In this document: piece after piece, positions 1 to 10,800 of the stretch
Position numbering within the stretch: position 1 is the stretch's first letter
Layout of the letters: every line of letters starts with the position of its first letter
DNA from: Myrica gale
Taxonomy: Eukaryota > Streptophyta > Magnoliopsida > Fagales > Myricaceae
Assembly (NCBI GenBank): GCA_963930655.1
Contig: OZ005613.1
Span: 13,152,501-13,216,500 of the forward strand
Reading direction: 5' to 3'
DNA: 64,000 nucleotides
Notes under the pieces: model-generated
The model's database searches: none
Told to the model about the DNA's origin: nothing
What the model saw: the letters and a program-made list of their open reading frames with translations, nothing else
Program-made: the position numbers and the translations under genes

Positions 1-1640
1 ATATTATCCTTCCAATAAGGCAATGTAAAGAAAATAATTCACTTTTTCCATACACTTGACTAAAAAATGTTCAATTCCCTAGAGTTGCCTCAAAATGTCA
101 TCATCGGTCAGCAAAGTGGGCGGTGGAGCCATTTCTTGTGTACCGTCAAATGATCTTTGATTTTTTATCCACCTATGATTTTGATGGTAAGAATCATCTA
201 TGCCCCATATAGCAAAATTTTCTGCTATTATCCAACCACTGTGAACAAGTCTGAAACATACAACAAGGACATGCAAGACATCCATTTGTACTCCATCTAG
301 AGGGGCCACCATTTGTAGGAAAATCGTTTATTGTTCACGTCAATGTCATACGCATCTTAAACATATCTTTCAAAGAAATGTCATAAGTATCTAACCCAAC
401 AGCCCACAACACTTTTAACTCCAATATCAAGGGCTCTAGATATACATCTATCTAGAAAGAAGAAGATTTGGGTCCAGGAATAAGCAATGACAACCTTAAA
501 TATGAACGTTTCATTCGCATCTAAGGAGGCAAGTTATATGGTACCAATTTCACTGGCCTAGTACTTATGTTCTCAAAAGGATTCAACCCATCTGCTACTA
601 ACCCAAGCCTGACATTACGAGGATCAAAAGCAAAATCTGTATACTGTGAATCAAATGCTTTCCAAGCTAGACCATCAGTCGAATGCCTTACCAACCCATC
701 ATTTATTCATCCATCACGGTGTCATTTCATATGAGAAGCAGTTTTTGAGTACATGAATAGCCTTTGTAAACGTTGCTTTAAAGGAAACCACAGCAAAATC
801 TTAGCCAGTTTTGTCTTGAATTCTAGGATGATCCACCTTCATTATGTGACAAGTTATTTCCTTCATCATTGCCCTTCCATTTTGATGCTCCACACTTTAA
901 ACAAACTTTCACCTTCTCATTCTCATTCTAGAACAACATACAACCATTTGGACAAACAGGAATCGTTTCTTATCCAAGACCTAACATTGTCATATACTTT
1001 TTAGCTTCACAAGTGTCCTATGGAAATTTAACCCCCGCAGGAAGCATATCACCCAGTGTTTGGAGTAACCGCGTAAAAAAAGTATTACTCCACCCTCCAA
1101 TACACTTCAAATTATATAGTTGTACGACAACAATTTGCTTTCTAAATTTTGTGCACCCTTCATACAATGGATCGTCTGCATCTTTAAGCATTTCATAAAA
1201 TTTTGAAGTTGTATCATTAATATATTCTTTTTCTTCTCATACATCATGAGCTTCTCTTTTCTGTTCTAATGGGAATACCTCATGTAATAGTTCATGCATC
1301 TCAATTGACGTTTCACACATTTGACTATCTTGAACAAAAATAGAGGTACTACTAGATGCTGCCGTATCTTGCAATTCACCATGTGCAAACCATTGAGTGT
1401 AACCCGTAGACATCCCATATTAGACCAAATATTCATGTATTGTACGTATGTTATACCTCTTGTAATTGACGCACTGTACACAAGGGCACCAAATTTTCCC
1501 ATCATTAGCCACACTCTTAGATGCAAAACTTAAAAACTCATTGACTCCCAACACATAATATCTTGTTCCTCGTTTCTTGTTCATCCAACTCTTGTTCACG
1601 AGTGCTAATAACAACTATATGAAATCCAACAAAAAAGCTA
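1..1640 (-). pseudogene. CACTA (En/Spm) TNP2-type transposase, broken, runs off the left edge
   Basis: Reading the minus strand from about 1614 gives a transposase-associated domain: KSWMNKKRGTRYYVLGVNEF, then CPCVQCVNYK. Further along come CPNGCMLF and CLKCGASKWKG (about 970-850), FDSQYTDFAFDPRNVRLGL (about 650-590), PGPKSSFQIDVYLEPL and ELKVLWAVGLDTYDIS (about 480-380), and RSFDGTQEMAPPP (about 150-105). This order matches the transposase-associated and TNP2 regions of plant CACTA proteins. The pieces lie in different frames and are separated by stops and shifts, so no functional protein is made. The catalytic C-terminal part lies outside the window. The gene belongs to an element whose end is at 4372. 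I am confident of the family; exact exon limits are not determinable. Confidence 0.85.
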
Positions 1641-2259
1641 TGTATCATTTTTAATGTTCATAATGTGTTATCAAGATTTTGTTATAAACTAACATAAATC
1701 AACAAACAAATATTAACCAATAAAACTAACATTAAATAATAACTTTCAACTTAGAGATCCCTCCGTAAAAAGGACTGGCTTCGTTTCACCTCAGGTTAGA
1801 CCTTCAACGTGAGTGTTGAGGTATCCATCAGGAAGTGATCTCGAAAGTTAAATAAGAATATAGATAAACATAAATCAACAAACAAACATTAAAGAACACA
1901 AACCTTATCTTCCAATCTCCAACAAAATTCACAGAACCAACAACAACAAGTAACAATTAGCTCTGCCCTCCGCCTTCAAACAAAAACTACAAGCTCCTGA
2001 CCTCCAATTTCCAACAGAAACCAACAAATAATAATAATAGTAATTGATATTCAAGAATCAAAATACTACTAACCTGAGAAAGAGCAATTTCTTATAAGCA
2101 AATCACCTATCAATCCTCAAATTAGAAACAAAAACCAAATCTGAAAATGTATTCCAATCAGTTTCTAAGCTTCAAAAAAAGCACACAAATTTGTAGTTTA
2201 TAGTAGCATATGCACTTAACTTTGACAATACTATATAAAAAAATGGGGAAGAGTCATTG
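1641..2259. other. AT-rich leader region inside the CACTA element, no gene seen
   Basis: This stretch lies upstream of the broken transposase on its strand. I see no coding pattern, no RNA gene and no clear repeat in it. Confidence 0.4.
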
Positions 2260-2695
2260 TTCGTCCCATAAGTTTGCGTCAATTGCATTTCACTCTCCCT
2301 AACTATAACAACTGCAATTAATGTCATATAAGTATGAAACATTTGTAATATTCATTCACAATCAAAATTTATGTTAAACTTCACAGATTCGACATTAAAA
2401 TGACCGAAATGCCCTCGAAGACAATTTTCAAAAAATAAATAAATATTGGAGAAATAAATTAAAAAATATATATAGATTATTGAAATGGAGTTTCAATAGT
2501 TTTATTTAAAACGTATTACCTTTTTTAAATATGATTTTTTTTTTACTTTGAATGAATTTTTTAAATATTTTTAGTAATTTTGTTTTGGAGGGTTATTTTG
2601 GTCATTTTAATGCTGAATTCCGTCAATTATAACGGAAATTTGATGGTGGAAGAACATTGCAAATGTTTCATACTTATAGGACGAAATTGCAAAAA
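2260..2695. repeat. Foldback (long inverted repeat) MITE-like element
   Basis: The two halves are inverted copies. ATAAGTATGAAACATTTG at about 2328-2345 pairs with CAAATGTTTCATACTTAT at about 2660-2677. ACATTAAAATGACC (2392-2405) pairs with GGTCATTTTAATG (2600-2612). Arms run roughly 2324-2416 and 2589-2680, with an AT-rich centre. I could not fix a target-site duplication. It is nested inside the CACTA element. Confidence 0.65.
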
Positions 2696-3095
2696 AACAG
2701 GTCTATAGCGGCGGTCAATGACCCCTATAGAGGCGGTCTTTTAAGCGGGGGTCAATGACCGCCGCTATAGACCCCAATCTTTTTAGCGGCGGTAAGTGAT
2801 AGCCGCTATAGACCCCTTCCAGTAGCGGTCACTGTAGCAGAGGTCGCTGACCACCGTTATAGACATCCTGTAGCGGCGGTTTTGTCAAAACTGCAGCGAT
2901 AAGGCTAATCTCTAGAGGTGACCGCCGCTAGAGATTGTATATCTACAACGGCAGTCAGTATGACCGCCGCTGTATCTTGTACCTTTAGTAATGTTTTTGA
3001 AAAAAAAATACTGCTAAAGGTACCTATTGATAGTTTTGGGATGACTCCCCCTATACACCTATTGCGGCGTTTTTAACAAAAACGACGCTATAGGT
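2696..3095. repeat. CACTA subterminal repeat array (AGCGGCGGTCA / TGACCGCCGCTATA)
   Basis: About ten copies of a GC-rich motif occur in both orientations, for example TAGCGGCGGTCAATGACC and TGACCGCCGCTATAGACC, set in otherwise AT-rich DNA. Such alternating motifs near element ends are the usual binding sites of the TnpA-like protein in plant CACTA elements. The array sits between the transposase relic and the end at 4372. Confidence 0.75.
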
Positions 3096-4372
3096 ATAGT
3101 TGGAAAAAAAATAAAAAATGAATATACTGTTTCGTTAAGAGATTGGTACCTTGATCTAGAACAAATGTTAAAAAGAGACGAAAAATCATACTCTCCTCCT
3201 TGATTCATAAATCGCTGACATGAATTTTCTACAATGTCACTTAACAATAAAATTGTAAACATTTTATGTCATATCGTAATACCCATAAATAAATAAACAC
3301 ACGTGATAAAACAAAAGAAATAATTATATCATAATCATTCTTAAATAAATTTATTTTTTGGGCATATATCTTACAAAACCAATCTACACCAACAACAATA
3401 ATATAAAACGAAATAAAACACAAAACAAAATCAAACAAAAACTATAAAACAAAATTAAACTGAAAAAATGCTTACCATTAATCGTACTACAACAACTCAA
3501 AATTCCTAAAATCTTGGCTAGAATATCGGAACCTAACAGAAAACAAAATCAAACAAAAAATGTTAGTAAATCGAAACCTATTCGAAACAAAAGCAGCAAG
3601 GTGAGAGGCCATGGAGAAAGAGAGAGAGAGAGAGAGAGACAGAACTAGCGTGACTGAGAGAAACAATGTGAGGTATTGGGAAGTGGATAGTGACTGAGAG
3701 ATTTCGAGGGAAAGGTAGCTTAAGGGAGATCTGGACCTTTCTACGAAGAGCGGCGGGGTTGGAGCTTCGACAAAGAGGGGATCGATCCGAGGGGATGAAG
3801 CTTCTTCGACGAAGAGGGGGCTGGAGACTTGCGTTTTTTCAAATGTGAGGTGGGATTTTTCGAACGTGAGTTGGGGAGGGGGGAAGCAAAGGGTTTTTTC
3901 AAAGGTGGGAGAGAAATAATGAGTTTTAACAGTTTTTTTAATTTGTAGTTTTTCATTTTTTTAATAATAAGCTATATACATGTTATGTGTTTTTAGTAAT
4001 TTAAAATCAGTTGAAATTTGTAATAGTATTTAAAAATCATTATACTTAGTATTAAATACATAACATATTATTTTACACTCTTTTTTATAACTAGTATAAT
4101 AATCTTAATTAACATAGGTTGGTAGAAATAATATATAGTACTTATAATTTAAAAGTATAATGCCCTCTATATAGCATATTACATAGTGCGTAAAATAATT
4201 TAGTACTAATAGTACTTTAAACTTTATACTTAGTATTTCAAAAATATTACTTCTTGTTATAAATTATATGTTTTTTTGGATAAACTGTAAGTAATATGTT
4301 TTTATTAAATACATATATGAACTTTTTAGCGGTAGTTTTTGCGATCGCGGCTAGAAGTTTTTTTTTATAGTG
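3096..4372. mobile_element. Terminal part of the same CACTA element, ending in a TIR at 4372
   Basis: The stretch ends with one more AGCGG subterminal motif pair (about 4328-4352) and then a T-rich run closing with ATAGTG at 4372. This is one mismatch from the canonical CACTA terminus (TTTTTGTAGTG). A GA microsatellite lies at about 3617-3640. A short proline- and lysine-rich minus-strand frame at 3741-3956 has no recognisable family and is probably not a gene. Confidence 0.6.
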
Positions 4373-4479
4373 GAAACTCATCAAGAAGAGATTCCATGTA
4401 CATTGTAGGTGACACTCATCCTCCGTGGACCATGCATGCTAAATGATGTTTTGCAGCCTACACATACCACCACCTTCAT

Positions 4480-5680
4480 GCATCACTTTACTTGAAACCG
4501 CACCTAATTTTCCTATTAAGCAAGGGATGATGTCACTTGTACCTCAGTTCTCCGAGATGGATTCTAAGAGCCCTATCAGCATCTAACGGACTTCGAGCTT
4601 GGAGGCTGGTGAATTATTTCTATATTGCACTTATTCTTGAGTTTAAACAATTTTTTCAGACTATGTGTAATGAAGAGTTCTTCAGCAAGGAACCTGATGA
4701 ATAATTGAGGTTCTTTGATTACCTAGTTGAAAGTGCCAAACAATTGAATACACGATCTGACAGAGCACTTTTGGCAGTAAAACCTCTTAGAACAATTGAT
4801 TGTGGGGGTAAATACGAGCTCAAAGAAGATACTGAGGTCCAAGCTCATGTTGCCGCTTTGACTAGAAGGTTAGAGGTAATGGAATTAGAGAAGGTGAAGA
4901 TCGCAAAAGTAGTAGAGGCGTGTTCTATATGTGCCGATTCAAGCAACCAGACTCAAGATTGCTTAATTATGATAGCATTTTAGACGAGTGGGCAGGATTA
5001 GATGCAATCAATAAATTGGGTTAACCGTGAACAAAATCAGCCGTTTTCCAACACTTACAATTCGAGGTGGAGGAATCACCAAAACTTTTCATGGAAGAAT
5101 GGTCAGTCTACTCAACATCAATATCAGCCGCCTCCTCAACAATCATCCTATACACCTACTCCTCAGTAGTATTATCAGCCACCTCAGTTTTCTCATACCT
5201 ATCCTTTAGCATCACCTCCAGGATTATAGTCTCATGTAGCTACTCAAAATTTTCAATATCTACCATTTGCTTCACCGAAGAAGTCTCTTAACGACAGTAT
5301 GGCACATATGACCAATACACTTCAACAATTCTTGAAAATTCAGGCCACAACTAATAGTTAGAACACTCAGGACATAGATGACTTGCGTGGTACCATTAAT
5401 AAGATGAGCTTAACATTTTTGAGCTGTCTCAAATGGTCCAGTTTTGCCACCCAGAGCACCTTTCGCATCTCATGCCTTTAGCCATCATTCCTCGCCTGCT
5501 CCACCTACCTCTATTGAGTCTCGCCAGAGACTTAAGACTGAGGTTCGATCTATGAGAAAGGATCTGTAACGTTACTTTGTGAGTCATCAGACATACTTTG
5601 AGGATTATCAAAGATTCTTTGAGGAAATGAGACGCTACTTTCCTGAACCTCCTCCTCCACTTGCATGATCTCATATCATT
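4480..5680 (+). pseudogene. Ty3/gypsy retrotransposon gag relic
   Basis: The plus strand encodes LHASLYLKPHLIF (about 4473-4511), FKQFFQTMCNEEFFSKEPDE (about 4645-4703), then the coiled-coil-like stretch KYELKEDTEVQAHVAALTRR. The typical gag linker FSNTYNSRWRNHQNFSWKN lies at about 5043-5098 and a Q/P-rich tail follows. The order fits gypsy gag proteins of the Athila-like type. Several in-frame stops and shifts break it, and no pol domains or LTRs are visible nearby, so this is a fragment. Confidence 0.75.
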
Positions 5681-6496
5681 CTCTCATGTTTATCATTTTT
5701 TGTTGCATTTTCATATTTATTGTCACGCTCTATTTCCTTTTTATGATGACAAAGGGGAGAGATGATTGATATTTTTTTGTATATCTCTGCACCCTTTTCC
5801 TATGTATTGTCATTTCTTATTTTATGAATGAAGCATGCATTTTTTAGATATTTATGAGTTAATTTAAATGCAATTATTTGTACTAACATGGTTTTTATAG
5901 AGATTGAATATCAAAAACTTGCATTAAATTGCAAATGACAAAGGAGACAAATACATCAAAGGAAGAACCAATTAATTCATTTTAATCATAAAAAAGAGAA
6001 GATGTTGACTTTTAGTCACAATCCGTATTTTAATGATAACAATAAAGAAAATTGAACTGGATAATCAAGATCCAAATAAGCACACAAATACAAATTTATC
6101 GAGCAACGAACAAATAATGTGAAACAACTCAAAAGTGAAGATTCAAAATTCCCGGATGAACTTTGTAACTCTAAGGTGTTACTACTCCAATCATGAGAAG
6201 GTGTAAAACTGGAAAATATTTTTTTCCTTTAACAATCAATAAATTTTAATAAAACAACATTTCATCACATTTCAAACTGTCTTTTGCTTGCTTACAAAAT
6301 AAAATACAATAAAAATACCGTCTTTGCTTTTTAGAGCAAAACCCCTTACCCCGCAACTCTCCTCCCTCCCAATCTCTCTCTGTGTTAAGTTTGTCACTCT
6401 TCCATTCTCCATTCTCTTTTATAATCAAATCAAATGTTTTCCGAAACCCTAATTCGGTAACCAACACCTACATACAGACACAATAGAGGCTCCTCA
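5681..6496 (+). promoter_or_regulatory. Upstream region and 5' UTR of the CPSF30 gene
   Basis: The stretch lies between the gag relic and the CPSF30 start codon. About 6340-6480 is rich in pyrimidines (CTCTCCTCCCTCCC, CTCTCTCT), as plant 5' UTRs often are. I cannot place a TATA box or transcription start. The promoter is therefore short, with transposon DNA only about 0.8 kb upstream of the ATG. Confidence 0.45.
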
Positions 6497-7866
6497 ATGG
6501 AGGACTCCGAGGGAGTTCTCAGCTTCGACTTCGAGGGTGGCCTCGATGCCGGTTCCACCACCAACCCTGCCCCCACCTCGGGGCCGCCTCACCTCCTTCA
6601 CTCCGATTCCGCTTCTGGACAGATAGCCAACGCCAACGCGGCTGCCACAGCAATAGCCGACGCCGCTGCAGGGAGCAACCCGGCTGCCGGTCGGCGGAGC
6701 TTCCGCCAGACGGTGTGCCGGCACTGGCTTCGCAGCCTCTGCATGAAGGGCGACGCCTGCGGCTTCCTCCACCAATACGACAAGTCGCGGATGCCCGTCT
6801 GCCGTTTCTTCCGGCTGTACGGCGAGTGCCGCGAGCAGGACTGCGTTTACAAGCACACTAATGAAGACATCAAGGAGTGTAACATGTATGTATTTGTTTT
6901 TTGCTCTTTTTTCTTCATAATCATACTCCCACATCTTACTAAATCGTTGCTCTTGATTGCTTTGGTTTGGAGAGCGATGATACTTTCTTTGGCCTTGTTT
7001 TTGTTGGTGGTTGATTAACTTGGTTACATGGTACATTTGTGGTTCCCTATTTTTTTTTGGTTATGTTAGTTGAGGTGAGTTGGGTTTAATTGAGCCCTGC
7101 TTTTTTTCGTCTGAAATTTCTAGCCAATGTTAATACGGTTTCCGGGATTATTAAGGGTGATGTTGCGTTTGATTTTGAGTGGGTGGAGGAGAACAAGACT
7201 TTCAGTAGGTATGGAATCTGTAGTTGAAATTTTCTAGTGTCAGCCTGTATCTGGAGGATTTGTATGCTTCTCTTGTTTGAGTACCTTGTGGATTATTATC
7301 TCAAGGTTTTTACTATTTATCATGGTCCGATTATGAATTTATTAGTAGCTGGTTAGCCAGATGAAACAAGAGCTAGAATATCTGCTCTTCAGAGCTTTGG
7401 TCGAGTGTAACAGCTTTGAAAGTGTATGTCCTTAATTGAGAGATTCTGTGACTGCAGGTTCAAGTTGGGTTTCTGTCCAAATGGTCCCGACTGTCGCTAC
7501 AGGCATGAAAAGCTGCCAGGACCTCCACCAGCTATTGAAGAGGTCCTTCAGAAGATTCAGCATTTAAGTTCTTACAACTACAACTCTTCGAATAGATTTT
7601 ATCAACAACGGAATGGCGGTTTCCCTCAACATGCAGACAAATCTCAGTTTCCACAAGGTCCCAACATTGCCAATCAAGGAGTGGTTGGGAAACCATCTAC
7701 AATTGAGTCTGCTAATGTCCAGCAGCAGCAACAGTCCCAACAGCAGCTCAGCCAGAATCAGATCCAAAAAGTTCCCAGTGGCCTGCTTAATCAGACGAAC
7801 AGAAATGCTATACCTTTGCCTCAAGGAATATCTAGGTGTGTTCAGAGTCCTAAGGTCTTTAATTAG
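6497..7866 (+). CDS. CPSF30: Possible short CPSF30 isoform ending inside intron 2
   Basis: If the transcript is cut and polyadenylated in intron 2 instead of spliced at 7836, the frame runs on for ten codons (CVQSPKVFN after R256) to a stop at 7864-7866. That gives 265 residues: the three zinc fingers and linker without YTH. In Arabidopsis the 28-kDa form of CPSF30 arises by exactly this kind of intron-2 polyadenylation. The frame is seen here; its use in this plant is inferred. I did not find a decisive poly(A) signal. Confidence 0.5.
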
Positions 7867-10800
7867 GTCATGTAAATCAGTTTCTGTGTAATTATAGGGA
7901 CGTTGTCATTGGGGCCCACTATTCATCCAATAATGTCCAACAATATTCTGTCTGTGTTTAGCTGCTCTAGGTAGCCTATTAAGCAACTGTTAGTTAATTT
8001 ATATTGTGACACACATTTTATTATGTACTGTTCTCATTTTGATGATAGACATGGATATGCAGTGTACTTCATAATGTATTTTTATTTGCTCAGGACATCT
8101 AAAAGAAAAGTAAACACCATTTGACGTTTGGATTTGCTTCTCATCTAATGCAGTGTGCTAAATCCCCTTTTTTTTTTGTTTTTCCATTCGTACATCTCCC
8201 CAACTGGATAACCTACATGATAAGTTCCCTCTATAAAATTTTGCTTAGGACCTGGAATGATGTCTTTTTCAGTGACTATGCCTTCTTTTTTTCCTTGAGG
8301 GGAAAAAGAAATGATTCAGCGACCCATGTATTAGTCATCAAAAGTTTTGGGAAAAAGGTATTTGGTAAAAAATTTCTATCACCTGAAAAATATTATAGTT
8401 ATTTGGTGTAAAGTTGAGGGTGAAACAAATAGTTATGGTCTTAATCCTTTTTGCTTTCTTCCCTGGTGTTTGGTGTGTAAAGTTGAATGGGAAACAAAAT
8501 TTCTTTACCTATTGTTTGGTGTCCGATAGATTTCCTGGAGTGTTGTCGGTTTTGAGGTACCTAAAGGTATATTCAAGTAACAGTTAGGACTAATGTGACA
8601 TTATGTATTTATTGAAATTGAGAGAATAACCCAAATAAATTAGACTTTTTGTGTTTTTCCCAAGTAACTCTCATCAACTTTGGGTGATGCTCTTGGAAAA
8701 TACCTTAGCCACTTACACTTGCTTTTCATGACGCGATTCTGTGGCTGACACATTTGGGTGCATTATAAGTGGTTTGGCTATAGTGTAACTTTTTTTATTT
8801 CATATTGATCCAAATAATGCAACATTTTGTTAAAGCTATATCCTCTTATTTTTTGTGGTGTTTTACATATGTGATTTATATGAATCATGCTAATAGCCTT
8901 GAAACCAATAGCAGCTCTACTCCCCAAAAGCATATGGTAAAGAGTGGTCATGGTTCAATCAGGAATGGACATGTTACTTTAATAACCTATTTATGGTCAT
9001 TTGCCGGGCATGCTGGGCATACCGGGCTTGACCCCGGGCATACTTTTCTCCTCTTTGTTGGGGGTCCAGTGTGAAGGAGATGAGCATACCTGGCATACAG
9101 GTCCAGACTCCGGGCAGCAGGTGTTGGTTCAGACCCAGGAACATTTCAGTTTGCCGGGCATACCGGGCTTGACCCCGGGCATTCATGGTTTGTTGGGCAT
9201 ACCGGGCCTGCTGGACATACCGATCTTGACTCCGGGCATTCAGAGCATCTCGGGCATACAAGGCATACTGGTCTCCTCTTTGTCGGGGGCCCAGTGTGAA
9301 GGAGAAGGGCATACCGGGCATACAGGTCTTGCCGAATCTGTTGCTGCGCCTGGAGGCTTGGCCGGTGGAGCCCACCACCAGTCGTCGGTGGTCGCTCCCT
9401 CGCCGACGACTTCTGTGGCAAGTGGCAACTGCGTCTGTGGGCCCTCTGCTGAGGTTGATGTGGAAGATTAGGGTGTTAGGGATATCCTGTCTGACGTTGT
9501 CCTGGCCACAACAAACATGCCGATCTTCACGTCGGGAAGCTGCTTTTCAGAGATAGATAATGCCAATCTTCATGTTGGGAAGCTCTTGAGTGGGGTCTAG
9601 ATGGAGGAGGTCCACGTTGTGTTCGATGGGATAGTTTCTCATCGTGTTGAGGAGAATGGTGATGCCAAAGGGAGCGGGCAGTGCTGGATCTTTCTTCTGG
9701 GGCTCTCTTAGGTGGTCTGGAGGTGGGGGAGTGTTCTCAGGGATTGTCTAAGAGTCTGGTTTGTTTTGAGAGCTCATTTGGACAAGTTCTTGAGTCATAT
9801 TCTCTAGCGACGGAGGATGGCGAGCTTCTAAGCGATACAGCGAGGGAACTGGTGACTGTAGACCCGTTGGAGGGCCATCTCCCTAGCGACGATTTGGTGG
9901 GGAAATCTCCGGAGTGGGTCTTAGATATGGTTTTCTCGTTTGGACATTTGGTTGGGGTGTCGTGTGACGGTCACGAGGAAGAGTTGAAGAATCTCTTTGT
10001 TGCTTTGGAACGAGATAAGGTGCAACTTAATTCAAAAAAGTCTAGAAAATCAGGGGGAAAGATGCCAAGGGAGTTGCAGGGATTGAATTCTTCGGTTAAC
10101 TATGAAGGGTCTTCTTCGATTGCTAGGAAGACTAAGAACAAAGAGTGGACATTGTCTTTGATTCAATGACACCCATAATCTTGAGTTGGACTGCTAGGGG
10201 GATGATTGATACTGCATTTGTGGGGAGGGATTCTTGGGAGGTGGGGTTTGGGAGAACGATGGTCGAGGTTGCTCATTTGAGATTTTTGACTATTGACATC
10301 TTAAGGATGCGGGGCTTTTCTTGCTTGATTGGTGCTTCTTGTGCAATTGCGAGGGGGAGTCTGTGGATCATTTCTTCCTGCATTGCCCAGTGGTTAGAGG
10401 CTTGTGGGCGTATTTGTTTTGTTTGGTGGATTTTGGGAGGGAGATGAACAGCTGTTGCTTGTTTTGTTGTCGCTTTTTATTTGGGCCTTTGTGTTGTTGG
10501 GTTGTTAGGGGTTTTCAGTATAATATCTTGTACTGATTACTCCGTTGTTTTGTGTTCTTTGTTTTTCTTCTCTTTAATAAGATTGACTTATAAAAAAAAC
10601 CTATTTACAAAGTGTTCTTTTATGGGAATGAGTCGTTCTTTTTCCTTAATTTGTATTTCTGGTAAATTAAGTGATCGATAGAATATAAAAACATGCATGG
10701 ACATGTACATATGGATATGTAAGACGATTAATCACAGGCTTGATGGAGAATATTGGTTGTTCCTCTTTCCACTTTGTAAGGGATATGCCCTCATTGGTTA

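Noticed and set aside
9001..9471. Collagen-like protein gene
   Set aside because: The PG-rich frame comes from a short GC-rich DNA repeat at the LINE 5' end; several frames and the opposite strand are equally open.
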